A DNA stretch of 64,000 bases, taken from the NCBI RefSeq assembly GCF_014873755.1, contig NZ_JADBEG010000001.1, forward strand, positions 3,722,501 to 3,786,500, written 5' to 3'. Both the position numbers and the translations under genes were made by a program. The stretch comes from Amycolatopsis lexingtonensis. Its GTDB lineage: Bacteria > Actinomycetota > Actinomycetes > Mycobacteriales > Pseudonocardiaceae. Positions 34,627 through 44,800 of the stretch are shown here, in pieces; within the stretch, counting starts at the first letter, position 1, and each line of letters begins with the position of its first letter. Below the pieces are notes generated by a model, which worked only from the letters and a program-made list of their open reading frames with translations, was not told the DNA's origin and did no database searches.

Positions 34627-35565
34627 ATGACTGCCGCGGACCCGGCCACCAGCGGACCGGCACCAGCAACCGCCAAACCCTCAGTGACCCCCGTGCCCAC
34701 CGCCCCGGGCACCGGCGTGGCGACCACCGGGCACGCCGCAGTCGAGAACACGGCCTTCGCAGGTCCCGGTCGCACCGTCGCACCCCCGGCGCGGCACGGG
34801 CTGCTGGTCACCTCCTACCACCTCGGCACGCCGGCCCCGCAGTGGCGGGCCACCACCCACAGCCACACCCTGACCCTCGCCGCACACGACATCCGCGCCG
34901 GCCGATCCCTGTTCGTCAAACTCATCCGCGGCGACGACCCCGACCTCGATCCCGATCTCGCCCCCGACTGGGCTGTCCTCGCCGCCGCCCGCGACACCGA
35001 GAACCTGGTCCTGGGCGCCACACCGCTGGCCGCGCAGCTGCGAGACCAGCTGGCCGACGGTGCTGCCGGGCTGCGCCTCCTTCCCGTCCCGGGACCGGCA
35101 GTGCCTCTGCACCTGCTCACAGTCCCGCTGACCACCGCGACCCGGCTGTCGCTGGAACGCGCCGGGTTCCGCTCGGCCGACGAGCTCGCCGTCGTGTCCG
35201 ACCCCTGCTGGGACCAGCTGCCCGGCTTCGGTCCGAAACGCCGCGAAGTACTTGCCCACGTCTTGTTCCGCAAGCAGCAGGCACGTCCCCACCGCGACCC
35301 GATCACCCGCCGTGCCCTGCTCGTCGCCGGCCTCACACGCACCGACGTCGCTCGGCATAGCGTCATGATCGAGCTGATGGCGCGCTCCGCCCTGCCCGTC
35401 GAAACGGCCCGGCAGGTCTGTGCCCGGCTCGCACGCGAGGACATTCCGCCCGTGGACCCCGAGATCATCGCCATGCTGACCGAGGACGACGCCGACCCGG
35501 CCCTGCTCGACCACTACCACCACACCCATCGCCCGGCCGTCCCCATCCTCACTGAGACGCCATGA
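34627..35565 (+). CDS. Hypothetical protein with an alpha-CTD-like helix-hairpin-helix domain
   Basis: 312 residues, ATG with AAGGA upstream. After a 45-residue Pro/Ala-rich head there is a beta-rich region (LLVTSYHLGTPAPQWRATTH, RSLFVKLIRG). Residues about 170-215 (TATRLSLERAGFRSADELA, then QLPGFGPKRREVLAHVL) match the helix-hairpin-helix of RNA polymerase alpha C-terminal domains and related DNA-binding HhH modules. The C-terminal 80 residues are helical. The stop overlaps the next gene (ATGA). Confidence 0.68.
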   Translation: MTAADPATSGPAPATAKPSVTPVPTAPGTGVATTGHAAVENTAFAGPGRTVAPPARHGLLVTSYHLGTPAPQWRATTHSHTLTLAAHDIRAGRSLFVKLIRGDDPDLDPDLAPDWAVLAAARDTENLVLGATPLAAQLRDQLADGAAGLRLLPVPGPAVPLHLLTVPLTTATRLSLERAGFRSADELAVVSDPCWDQLPGFGPKRREVLAHVLFRKQQARPHRDPITRRALLVAGLTRTDVARHSVMIELMARSALPVETARQVCARLAREDIPPVDPEIIAMLTEDDADPALLDHYHHTHRPAVPILTETP

Positions 35566-36332
35566 CCGCCGTTCCACCCACCCGGCTGGCGCGGGAGGCT
35601 GACGTGAACGACGCCGCAGAAGCCGAGGGGATGCCGGTTCTGGCCTGTGGTCTCCTGCGCGACACCGCCGGGCAGGTCCTGCTTGTCCACATCGGACACG
35701 ATCCGGGTGGGGTGCCGATGTGGTGGCTGCCCGGCGCGCACGTCCCGCCCGCTCGCAGCGCGACCGAGACCCTGCGGGCGTTCCTCACCGCCGACCTCGG
35801 GATCCACCGGCCGCGCATCCGCGGGCAACACCTCATCTCCTGCGATCCCTCACCGGCCGAACCCGCCGGCCAGCTGCTGATCCTGTTCGACTGCGCCACC
35901 ATCGACCCACGCCAGCTCGACCGCCGCCGCCTGCGCCCCGACGCGTTCGTCCACGACGCGTGCTGGGCTAGCATCGAGCACGCCCCGGGCCGTGCTGCCG
36001 CGGGTCGAATTCCTCGCCCTGACTCTCGCGCTCGCCCACCGGCCCGCCGGGCTCTACCGGCATCTCCCCTCCGCCCCGCCAGACCCAGCAGCAGTACCGC
36101 CGCGCGGCGCCCCATCGCGCGGCAACCGGTTGCCGGAGAACACGATGGTGCTGCCGGGAACGTCTCACCTCATGCCGGTGGTTCCCGACCGCCGCACACC
36201 GCCGCCAGCCCTGCCCCGCCGGCAACCCGCGGGCCCCGGCCCGGCCACGCCGCCAGGCGAACCGCATCCCCATACAGCGCCCGACCCCGGCCGCGGGCAC
36301 GCCGGCACACCCTCGGCCAAGGAACCCGGTGA
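35562..36332 (+). CDS. Degenerate Nudix-like protein, probably frameshifted in its C-terminal part
   Basis: 256 residues from the coupled ATG 35562. A Nudix-type fold is visible: MPVLACGLLRDTAGQVLLVHI, then PMWWLPGAHVPPARSATETL. At the Nudix box the catalytic pairs RE and EE read RA and AD, so hydrolysis is unlikely. From about 35985 the frame becomes Arg/Pro/Ser-rich, while another frame at 35992 gives a convincing continuation (LPRVEFLALTLALAHRPAG), indicating a one-base shift. The annotated frame nevertheless ends in a GTGA overlap with the next gene. Confidence 0.62.
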   Translation: MTAVPPTRLAREADVNDAAEAEGMPVLACGLLRDTAGQVLLVHIGHDPGGVPMWWLPGAHVPPARSATETLRAFLTADLGIHRPRIRGQHLISCDPSPAEPAGQLLILFDCATIDPRQLDRRRLRPDAFVHDACWASIEHAPGRAAAGRIPRPDSRARPPARRALPASPLRPARPSSSTAARRPIARQPVAGEHDGAAGNVSPHAGGSRPPHTAASPAPPATRGPRPGHAARRTASPYSARPRPRARRHTLGQGTR

Positions 36333-39001
36333 ACAGCAGCATCGATCGCGCGACGAGGCCGCACGCCTCGCCGCCGGACACTCACGCATCGGACCTGCCC
36401 CACTTCCAGCCCGCCGCAACGACGCACCCGAGGCGACCGCCCGGTCCCGTGTTCTCGCCGACCGGCACGTCCTCGACTGCCCTGCACTTCCCCTCCTACC
36501 TCCCGACAGCGCCTCGCACCCCCGCCGCGGCCCTGACCGGGCACGCGCTGCGCCAGATCCGCGCCGCCCACGACAGCAGCCTGCGGGAATTCGCGCGCCG
36601 CTTCACGCTGAATCCCGGCGAGCTCCTGGCGTGGGAAACGGGAACCCGCGTCCAGCCCCTCGCCCGGATCGCGTGGCTGCTGGGAGCCCTCGACACCGAC
36701 CTCACCGTCGCTGCGCGCATCCTCAGCCACGCCGCCCATGCCGGATACCCGCACCTGATCACCGACCACCTCGACCACGCCACCGCAGCCCAGTGCTACG
36801 ACACGATCGCCAGCCACATCACCCACTGGGCCCCTGCCCGGCTACCCGACCTGCTGCGCACCCACGAGCACGACCACCTCCTGTCCGGCTACCCGCTCCT
36901 CGACGCCGGCCACGCCGACCACCAGCGCCAGATGCTGCTCCACCGCCGCCGCGCACTCACCGCCCCGGGTACCGGCGCTCACCACACCTTTTTCATCGGC
37001 GACACCGCCCTGCACGCCTGCCCCGCCCCGGCACGCACCCGGCAGCTCGACCTGCTCCAGGCGCTGTCGGACCACCCGGACATCACCATCCATATCGTGC
37101 CCGCCGAGCGGTGCCCGCCCGACCTGCTCAGCCCGTTCACCCTCTACCACCTCGACGGCACGGCCATCGCCGTCGCTCTCCACCACCAGCACGCCGGCAC
37201 CTACACCGCCGCCCGCGACATCCTCGCCCGCTACGCCGCCACCACGACCTGGCTCGCCGCCAACGCACTCGACCCCGCCAACACCGCCGCCGCACTGGGA
37301 CACCCCGCCCAGCACCCGCCACCGCCCGGCCCGCCGTCCGACGACGCGCGCGGCGCGGGAAGCTCGCGCTGTGGCGACAGCCGACCCGCATCCGGCGGCC
37401 CGCCCGACGACGTCGCCTGCCACGTCCCGGGTCCATCGATGCCGCCCGGCATCGACCGTCAGACCACCGGACGTCCCATCCGCACCCCGGCAGCCGTCGG
37501 TGTCGGTCTCCAGCTGCGCCAGGCCCGCGAAGCCCGCGGGCTGGGCCTGCGCGCCTTCGCCCGCACCCTCGGCATCCCCGTCTCCCACCTCTGGAGCCTC
37601 GAACTCACCCACGCCCTGGCAGAACCGGTTCCCACCGCGTTCATGCTCGGCGCACTCGGCGCCGACCACGCCACCACCCGCCGCATCATCACCCAGGCCC
37701 AGCACTCCGCAGTAGCCGAGTTTGTCGACACCGACCCCCGCAATCACGCCGCCGTCGCCTGGTACTACGAACATATCGCCGACCGCGTCACCGTCTGGGC
37801 CCCCACCCTCATTCCCGACCTGCTGCGCACCCCCGGCCACGACCTCGCGCTGATCACCCACCCGCTCTCCGACACCGACCTCGACGACGCCCGTACCGAA
37901 GCCCTGCCCCAGCGCCGCGACGACCTCACCGACCCCCGGCGGCACTACACCTTCCTCATCGGCGACACCGCCCTCCACGCCTGCCCGACACCGCTACGCC
38001 AGGATCAGCTCACCCACCTGCGGTCCCTGACCACCCGGCACCGCAACATCACCATCTGGATCGTGCCCGCCGACCAGTGCCCACCGGGCCTACTCACCCC
38101 TTTCACCCTCTACCACAGGGCGAAACGCCCGATCGCCATGGCGAGCCACCATCACGGGGCCAGCACCTACATCACCGACCCCACGGTCCTCGACCGCACC
38201 CGCCAGCTCGCCCGGCAGCTGAGCAAGCTCGCCACCAGCACGACCACAGGCATCACCGACCACGCCACCCCTCCGGAGCGCTACCCCGGCGCCGGCCACA
38301 CCAGAACGCAGGGACCGCAACCCCGTCACCCTCGCCCATCCCCCGCAACGTCGGGTTCCCCGGCCCAGCAACGAGTTCCGACCCTGCCGTGCGACGCCGC
38401 GTCACCCCCATCGACTGTGCCGGCTGCCGAGCCCAGCCAGCTGATCCTCGGCCGCCACGTCGAGCAACTGCGCACCGAGCGGGGACTGTCGCGGCTCCGG
38501 CTGGCCACCGCGGCCGGCATTCCGGCATCCCGCATCGAGAGACTGGAGCGCCACACCGCCACCTGGACGTCACTCGCCGACACCGCGGCTGTGGCCGACG
38601 CCCTCGCGACATCACGTGCCGAGCTCGCGACATCAGCGCTGCACGACTACCAGATCCACTACAACCAGCCACCGAAACGGCTCTACGACCGGCTCGTCAC
38701 ACCCATCGACGCCCTCGCAACCCAGCCGGTCGGGGACTGGATCAAGACCGAACGCGAAGCACGCGGGCTGAGCATCACCGACCTGCACTACCTGTCACGA
38801 CTGCCGCCGAACACGATCCTGCAGATCGAAAACAACGGACTCCCCGACTCCTTCGCCCCCATCATCACACTCGCGGATACGTTCAGCATGCCCCGTCCGG
38901 CGCTGGTCATCGCCGCCGTCGGCAGTTTCCCGGCACGCCCACCCTCGGCCCGCCGGAGCGATCCTGCGCCCCAAGGACAAGCCAGAGGCGGCATCCGATG
39001 A
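36329..39001 (+). CDS. 890-residue protein: two XRE-DUF5753 units plus two further XRE domains
   Basis: GTG start overlapping the previous stop. Unit 1: XRE HTH at about 70-120 (LTGHALRQIRAAHDSSLREF), DUF5753 at 125-310 (WAPARLPDLLRTHEHD, FFIGDTALHACPAPARTRQL, HIVPAERCPPDLLSPFTLYH). Unit 2: HTH 388-440, DUF5753 460-632 with the same landmarks (WAPTLIPDLLRT, FLIGDTALHACPTPLRQDQL, FTLYHRAKRPIAM). Two more HTH domains follow at 705-760 and 800-865. Ordinary XRE-DUF5753 regulators are about 280 residues with one HTH. The linkers are Pro-rich. An internally duplicated, four-HTH regulator is inferred; no DUF397 partner gene is adjacent. Confidence 0.85.
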   Translation: MNSSIDRATRPHASPPDTHASDLPHFQPAATTHPRRPPGPVFSPTGTSSTALHFPSYLPTAPRTPAAALTGHALRQIRAAHDSSLREFARRFTLNPGELLAWETGTRVQPLARIAWLLGALDTDLTVAARILSHAAHAGYPHLITDHLDHATAAQCYDTIASHITHWAPARLPDLLRTHEHDHLLSGYPLLDAGHADHQRQMLLHRRRALTAPGTGAHHTFFIGDTALHACPAPARTRQLDLLQALSDHPDITIHIVPAERCPPDLLSPFTLYHLDGTAIAVALHHQHAGTYTAARDILARYAATTTWLAANALDPANTAAALGHPAQHPPPPGPPSDDARGAGSSRCGDSRPASGGPPDDVACHVPGPSMPPGIDRQTTGRPIRTPAAVGVGLQLRQAREARGLGLRAFARTLGIPVSHLWSLELTHALAEPVPTAFMLGALGADHATTRRIITQAQHSAVAEFVDTDPRNHAAVAWYYEHIADRVTVWAPTLIPDLLRTPGHDLALITHPLSDTDLDDARTEALPQRRDDLTDPRRHYTFLIGDTALHACPTPLRQDQLTHLRSLTTRHRNITIWIVPADQCPPGLLTPFTLYHRAKRPIAMASHHHGASTYITDPTVLDRTRQLARQLSKLATSTTTGITDHATPPERYPGAGHTRTQGPQPRHPRPSPATSGSPAQQRVPTLPCDAASPPSTVPAAEPSQLILGRHVEQLRTERGLSRLRLATAAGIPASRIERLERHTATWTSLADTAAVADALATSRAELATSALHDYQIHYNQPPKRLYDRLVTPIDALATQPVGDWIKTEREARGLSITDLHYLSRLPPNTILQIENNGLPDSFAPIITLADTFSMPRPALVIAAVGSFPARPPSARRSDPAPQGQARGGIR

Positions 39002-39342
39002 CACCCGAGGAACGCGACGAGCACGAACGGCAGCAACGTGCCGCCCGCAACGCCAAGATCGTCGCAGCCCGCGAAGCCGGCGACTCCATCTCCGAGATCG
39101 CGGCGCGGTACGGCCTGTCAGCGAACAGGACTGGCGCGATCATCCGCGCCGAAGGCGGTCCGGCACCCGAGACCGGCCGAGGCTTCGCTCTCGACATCGA
39201 CTTTCGCCCTCACCGCGAAGCGTACGAGGATGGCCGTTCGGTGCGCGAGCTTGCCGCCGAGGCCGGAATCTCCTACGGCTCCATGCACCGAGGCCTCACG
39301 GAGGCCGGTACGGAATTCCGCCGTCGCGGCGGCCACCGATGA
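38998..39342 (+). CDS. Small protein with two helix-turn-helix motifs
   Basis: 114 residues, ATG overlapping the previous stop. Two HTH units: AREAGDSISEIAARYGLS followed by NRTGAIIRAEG, and YEDGRSVRELAAEAGIS followed by YGSMHRGLTEAGTEFR. The second ends in a basic RRRGGHR tail, reminiscent of nucleoid or resolvase-type DNA contacts. It is related in layout to the protein at 40362. Last confident gene of the coupled block. Confidence 0.78.
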   Translation: MTPEERDEHERQQRAARNAKIVAAREAGDSISEIAARYGLSANRTGAIIRAEGGPAPETGRGFALDIDFRPHREAYEDGRSVRELAAEAGISYGSMHRGLTEAGTEFRRRGGHR

Positions 39343-40361
39343 CCGGCAACGAGCGCCAGCTCCGCGAGGGCGATTCGCCCGCCGGATACCGCCGCGCCGA
39401 CAGTGCCGGTTGCCCGGCGCGACGGATCCGGATATCGCTCGGCGGCGATGTCGACGCGACCGAGCAGGTCCTGACCGATCTTCACATCTGTTGCCGCGGG
39501 CTGTACGAGGGTTGCGGCGCCGTGACGGAAGTCGTGCAGTCACGCCGGCAGATGACCAGGAGTCTCGGCGACGACCTGGACGGCGTCGCTGAGATTGGCC
39601 GGGGACAGCAGGCCAGCCACGACTGCACCGTGTCCAGCGTCGCCTGTCAGAAACCGCGCACGACCTCCCCAGCAAGTTTCCGGTTCCAGTCCGGCTACCG
39701 GCCCACCGGGTGTAACAGCCGGGGCCGCCACAACGTCTTTGACAACGCCCGAGTAGCTCGCCGGTGCCGAAAAGCATCCGAACGCCGTACCTTTCCGCCC
39801 TTGGTGACACAGCTATGCCGAACAGCGTCCGCGCGGCCGCGGGTCGGGCGCGCCCTCATGCCCGACCCGCCCACTGCCGCCCGGAGCAGGCAGCCGCGTT
39901 GGCTCTCATCTCACGAGAGAATCAACGCACGCGCCGATCATGCCGGCGGCGGTGCGGACGTCGGCCGGCATGCCGGCCAGCTTGTGCAGCAGAGCACGCC
40001 TCATCGGCAGCCCTGCACTTCGAGGTACCTGCTGGCCTTACCAGCTCTCCTCGCGCGGCGCATATCGCGTCCGGGATCCGCGAACGCAAATCGCATCATG
40101 GGCCGCCGTATCGCCTGTCCCATCACCAACGACAGGTCCTACGGCAGCACAAACACACTCGTGAGTCGGGAAGTGACCATGCGGTGACCACGACAACGTC
40201 ATATGTCGCCTACACGGGCGAACGAGTAGAACTCCTTTGGCGGTGCACACGCCCGCGCGCATCGCCTTGCCTGAAAGAGCACCTCAGATCGCCTGAGGCA
40301 GTAGCAACGTCGCACCCCGCCTCGGCGATGCCGGATCGGATTTCGGGACGGGGATGATCTC
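39343..40361. other. Region of recombinase debris and non-coding sequence
   Basis: A plus-strand frame from ATG 39339 overlaps the previous gene but its sequence is not protein-like and it runs antisense to a broken integrase (listed separately). The rest, about 39740-40340, has only short low-quality frames; one near 40362 begins the next gene. Confidence 0.5.
39420..39650 (-). pseudogene. Remnant of a tyrosine recombinase (phage/ICE integrase), C-terminal catalytic part
   Basis: On the minus strand, LLSPANLSDAVQVVAETPGH leads to an in-frame TGA, directly followed by LHDFRHGAATLVQPAATDVK and GQDLLGR. The HDFRH stretch is the H-x-x-R box, and DLLGR followed by a dozen residues to a Tyr (AERYPD) matches the end of actinobacterial integrases, which read LHDLRHGAATLAL then QxxLGH and TADxY. 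The nonsense codon and missing N-terminal two thirds show it is dead. It marks an old integrative element edge. Confidence 0.65.
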
Positions 40362-40802
40362 ATGAACGACCCCGGAAACCCGCACGCCCCTCACGGGCGA
40401 CCACCGCGACTGGCGGCAGATGTGCCCGCCACGGAAGCCGCCGAGTTGCGGCGTAGATATCTGGCCGGAGCGACCCTGAGTGCCCTGATGGAGGATTTCG
40501 ACGGCAGCTACCGAACGTTGCGCAACGTGTTGGAGGATCAAGGCGTCAGGTTCCGGGCACCACAGCCGATCATGCCGCCTGCGCCTCCGGGAATGGTCGA
40601 GACCTACTACAGTGGCAAGTCGATCGTCGAGACCGGAAAGGCCTTCGGACTCGGCCGAGAGATCACCAAACGTATGCTGCTCGACGCGGGTGTCGTCCTT
40701 CGCGGCCGGGGGCGGCCACCGAGAAGATCGTCTCGGATCCTCGCGCGTGACCCTGACCGGCGAAGCGAGCCGTCGCGTCACCGGCGAGGCGCCCAGCCTT
40801 AG
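40362..40802 (+). CDS. Small HTH protein with two repeated motifs
   Basis: 146 residues, ATG with GACGGGGA upstream. Two HTH-like units: RRRYLAGATLSALMEDFDGS then YRTLRNVLEDQGVRFR, and YYSGKSIVETGKAFGLG then EITKRMLLDAGVVLRGRG. The layout parallels the 38998 protein, so both may derive from one family. The C-terminus is basic (RGRGRPPRRSSRI), suiting DNA binding. Function unknown. Confidence 0.7.
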   Translation: MNDPGNPHAPHGRPPRLAADVPATEAAELRRRYLAGATLSALMEDFDGSYRTLRNVLEDQGVRFRAPQPIMPPAPPGMVETYYSGKSIVETGKAFGLGREITKRMLLDAGVVLRGRGRPPRRSSRILARDPDRRSEPSRHRRGAQP

Positions 40803-40820
40803 CCGGGCGCCCTTCCCACC

Positions 40821-41027
40821 TCAGTAGTACCGCCAGTAGTCACACGACATCTGGTGCGAACCGGTGGCGCTATAGGTCGACGCCAGGTTGGTAGCCGTGG
40901 CGTCGTGCGCCGGCACCTGGATGGTGCTGGCAGCACTGTGCGTCGACACCTCAGCGGAGGCGGGCGTCACGGAGAGCACCCATACCGCGCCGGTCACGAC
41001 CAAGACCGAAGCCATCGTACGATTCAC
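40821..41027 (-). CDS. Small secreted peptide with a signal sequence
   Basis: 68 residues. Residues 1-25 form a classical signal peptide (MNRTMASVLVVTGAVWVL, cleavage after ASA). The mature part of about 43 residues is Ser/Thr/Ala-rich with a single Cys near the aromatic C-terminus (SCDYWRYY). Function unknown. It is convergent with the upstream HTH gene. Confidence 0.65.
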   Translation of the reverse strand: MNRTMASVLVVTGAVWVLSVTPASAEVSTHSAASTIQVPAHDATATNLASTYSATGSHQMSCDYWRYY

Positions 41028-41810
41028 TCGTCACCCTTATGGCGTAAGCGGCCTGCGTATCGGCAGCCGCGCTTTACTTGAATGACGAGACTCTAACCGC
41101 AACGATTCCACGTTCGTTCGTGGCCCCCCGGTACCGATGTGACGACCCTTGGCAACTCCGAGATACCGATTTCGCCGTCAAACAGGACGACACTGACGTT
41201 ACTTTCCAGTAATGCCACCCGATCAGGCGAAATCAACTTTTTCTTTCAGTGAAAGTTGATCATGATGCTCGATCACCGGGTTCGACCACAACGAGTGACT
41301 GCCATGAGTTGACCGCGAAGTAACACAGCGTCACCGTTGCGGGTGAGCCCGGCCCGTCCATGTTCCTAAGCACGCCGAGGCCATCCGCGACACCGGCGAC
41401 TCAGCATCTGCCCTCGCAAACCGCGCGCCGTTCGCGGGCGACGAACGCTCAGGGAGACTCCCGACGTGACAAATCCTCAGTATTAGTCACTTCTCGCGTT
41501 CCGGGATGACGATCGAGGTCCACTACGACCCGCTCGTGATCCATTTCCACCCTTGCCAGGGACGCTGTGTGCCTCGGCGTACATCCTGCCCCACGCGCCG
41601 TGCCAGCTGCCCGGCGCAGCGACGATCACCAACACGTCTCGGTCCAGCCACGCCCACGATCAGCTCCGTCACGTGCCCGCCCAGCAGGGGCGGGCACGTG
41701 ACCACCGCGCAATTCCCGACGCCCCCGGCCATCAGGTTCATCCCAGCGACAAGGCACAGCCGAGGAACGGCCGGTGACCACTACGACTAACCGAGGACAG
41801 CGGCAGCGCC
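41028..41810. other. Intergenic region, partly AT-rich
   Basis: It holds the promoter side of the secreted peptide and a relatively AT-rich stretch around 41200-41280 with an ATCAACTTTT...AAGTTGAT inverted repeat. The frame at 41506-41790 has no ribosome binding site and an odd composition; not called. Confidence 0.5.
41668..41702 (-). terminator. Terminator downstream of the SARP gene
   Basis: GTCACGTGCCCGCC and GGCGGGCACGTGAC form a perfect 14-bp stem with a 7-nt loop, 109 nt past the stop of the minus-strand SARP gene. Confidence 0.75.
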
Positions 41811-44800
41811 CTACGCCAGCTCGTCGAAATCGGCCGGCGACCGCCGGCGCCACACCCGCGTCGACAACCGCGGGGACGGCATCGCCACGGTGTCGCGGTC
41901 GCCGTCACGAGCCTGTGGAATCACCGCGAAATCCAGCTCCTCCAGCAGCGCCTCGATTCGCCGCGCCTGCCCGACCCGTTCCCGGTCACGGAATAGCTGC
42001 GCCGCACGCTTCCACAACGCCCGCGCGTCATCGAGGTTGCCCCGATCGCACAGAATCCGAGCAAGCGTGTCCAGCGCTCTGCCGCGGCCAGTCGCATGCC
42101 CGGACCGATCCGCGAGCTCGACCGCCTGATGCGCGTGCCTCAACGCTGCGCGGTCATCACCCTCCGCATGGCGCAGCCGCGCGAGAACCGTGTTCAACTT
42201 CATCGCCGCCGGCAGGTACTGGTTGGCGCTGATCAGCGCAGACGCCTTCCTGCACTGCTCGGCCGCTTCCTCACGTCGTCCCATGCGAATCAGCAGGTCA
42301 CCCAGGGCAATGTGGGTCAGGATGCGACCGGGCCCGTCCTCGATACGTTCCCGCAAGGCCAGAGCCTCCCGATACAGGTCGAGCGCATCGGCGTGGTGTC
42401 CCCCCTGCTCCAACAGCGCATCGGCCAGCCGATGCAGCGCTGCCGCGCACCGCTCCGGCTCTCCCAGCGTTCGCGCCGCCGCCAGCGTCTCCCGCGACAT
42501 CTTCACCGCCTGCGCCACCCGGCCAGCGTGCAAGTGCCGGCGCGCCATGTTCAGCATCACCGTCACCCGCCCGATTCCGATGCCGTGCGCATCGACCAGC
42601 CGTAATGCAGCTTCCAGGTACGGCTCCGCCCGCGAGTCCTGCCCCATCAGCAGCAGCACATGCCCGAGATCGTTCAAACTTGACGCCTCGGCATCGACGT
42701 CACCCACCGCCGCAGCCGAAGACGCCGCGACCGTGAACCCGGTGATGATGTCGCCGAAGTAGCCATGCCGGTCGAACACATCCGCTGTGAGCGATGGCAG
42801 CGTGAATGCGATCTCATGCAGCTGTTCCCGCGCGGCAAGTTCCACCGATGCTGTGAGAGTCGTGCGCTCACGCAAGAACCACTGCCGTGCCGCTGCCGCG
42901 GTGGCGAACCGCGCCGCTACTACACCGTCGCTGATCTGCGGCATGTCCAGACGCCCTCGCCCCGGATACACCATCCGATGCGCTTCGAACGCAGTCGCCA
43001 CGTAGAACTCGAGCAATCTGCGCCGCGCCGCGTCGGCATCGGAGAGCATGCGCGCCAGCGATCCCGCGAACAGCTGCAACAAGTTGTGCATGCGGTAGCG
43101 GTCAAGATCGCCGGGCTGCTCGATCAGATGCGCCGCCACCAACACATCCAGCGAACGCCGCACGCTCGACACCGACCGCCCATCCGCCGCCGCGACGGCC
43201 TCCGAGGCCACCTCGATGCCCGGATGCAGCCCGAGCATCGCGAACGTCCGCTGCTCGGCAGGCGCCAATCCCTGAAACGACAGCGTGAACGCCGACCGCA
43301 GGCTCCGCCCCGGCCCGTCGCCGTCGTTGCCCAGGTCCAGCAGCATGTCCGCGTCCCGCAACGCCTCAGCCAGGGTCGTGAGCCGCATGCCCACCCGGGC
43401 AGCCGCGCGCACAGCGACCAGGGTCAGTGCCAGCGCGTTGCCCTGACACAACCGGATCAGCCCCATCACACCAGCCGAGTCCTGCCGGACCCGCACTCCG
43501 ACGCGGCGCTCCAGCAGCTCGCGCGCTGCCTCCGCCGACAACGGTGTCACCGTCACCACCGGACTGGGCCGCACCGCCAGCAACGCCGAGAGCCGCTGCC
43601 GAGTCACCACCACGACCGTGCACCCCGCCAGAACCCCCAACAGCGGCTCGACCTGATCCGTCCTGGCCACATTGTCCAGAATCACCAGCATCCTCCGCTG
43701 CTGCAGCAGACGGGTCAGCCGCGCCGCCCGCGCAATCGAGGACACGATCTGATCGACCTGGACATCCAGCAGCTCCAGCAGCAACTCGACAACATCCGCC
43801 GCGGTCGCCCCCGCGGTTTGACCATCACCGCGCAGGTCGAGCATCACCACCCCATGCGGGTAGCGACCAGCGACCCGATGCGCCCATTTCAGCGCAACCG
43901 TCGTCTTGCCCACGCCGGGCCCGCCGGTCAGCATGACCACCTCCGAGCGAGGAAAACCGGCCGAATCGGTGGTGAAAGCATCAAGCTCCGCGATCACGCT
44001 TTCCCGACCCACGACACCATCGACATCCGGTGCAAGGTGCCAGACAGCAGGAAGCAGCTGATCATCGGCAACCGGTTTCGCCGCCGCCGGCGGCGAAACC
44101 GGCCTCGTCAAGGCCGGGAACGTGACCGCGCCGGGTTTGATCACCTCGTTGTAGACGGCAAGCAGCTCATCGGCCGCCTGCGGGTCACCACTGTCCTGGA
44201 ACTCACGATGGACCCGCCGGAAATACTCCGATGCTTCCAGACCCCGACCAGCCGCAACCAGCGCGCGGATGCGTAGCTTCGCCAAGCTCAGTTCCATCGG
44301 GTGTGCCGCATCCAGCTCCTCCAGGCGAGCCACGACCAGTTCCGTCTGCCCGAGCAGCAACTGCTGGGCGGCCACGAACGCGTTGGCCGGTATCCATTCG
44401 TTGCGCAGCCAGCGACGGCGCCACTCCCCGGCAGCATCGGTCCGTAGGTCCACCAGAGGCTCGTCGCGGCGCAGCCGCAACGCCGCCAGCGCCTCGACGT
44501 GAGCCCGGTCGTGCTGCCCCTGGTCGTGAAACTCGCGCGCACGAGCGATCTTCGCCCGGAACTGCCGATAGTCGATGCGCTGGTCATCGACATCAAGCCG
44601 GCAACCGCCCTTGGCGATGCTGATGCTGCGCGGATCAACACGTTCGGCTTGGAAGATCTGCCGCAACCGGGCACCCACCTGATGCAGTGTCGCCAGTCCG
44701 TCTCGCGGCAGGTTCTCCCGCTCATCCCACGCCCAGGCAACAACGGTGTCCACCGGCACCCGCTGATTTGGCTGGGCCACCAGCGCCGCCAGTACCTTGC

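Noticed and set aside
35992..38997. Thousand-codon plus-strand frame inside the four-HTH gene
   Set aside because: Extremely Arg/Pro/His-rich; only its first ~60 codons (Nudix continuation) and the final part from 38998 look like protein.
39339..40187. Plus-strand frame starting with an ATGA overlap after the small HTH gene
   Set aside because: Sequence is not protein-like and lies antisense to the integrase remnant, which gives a much better match on the other strand.
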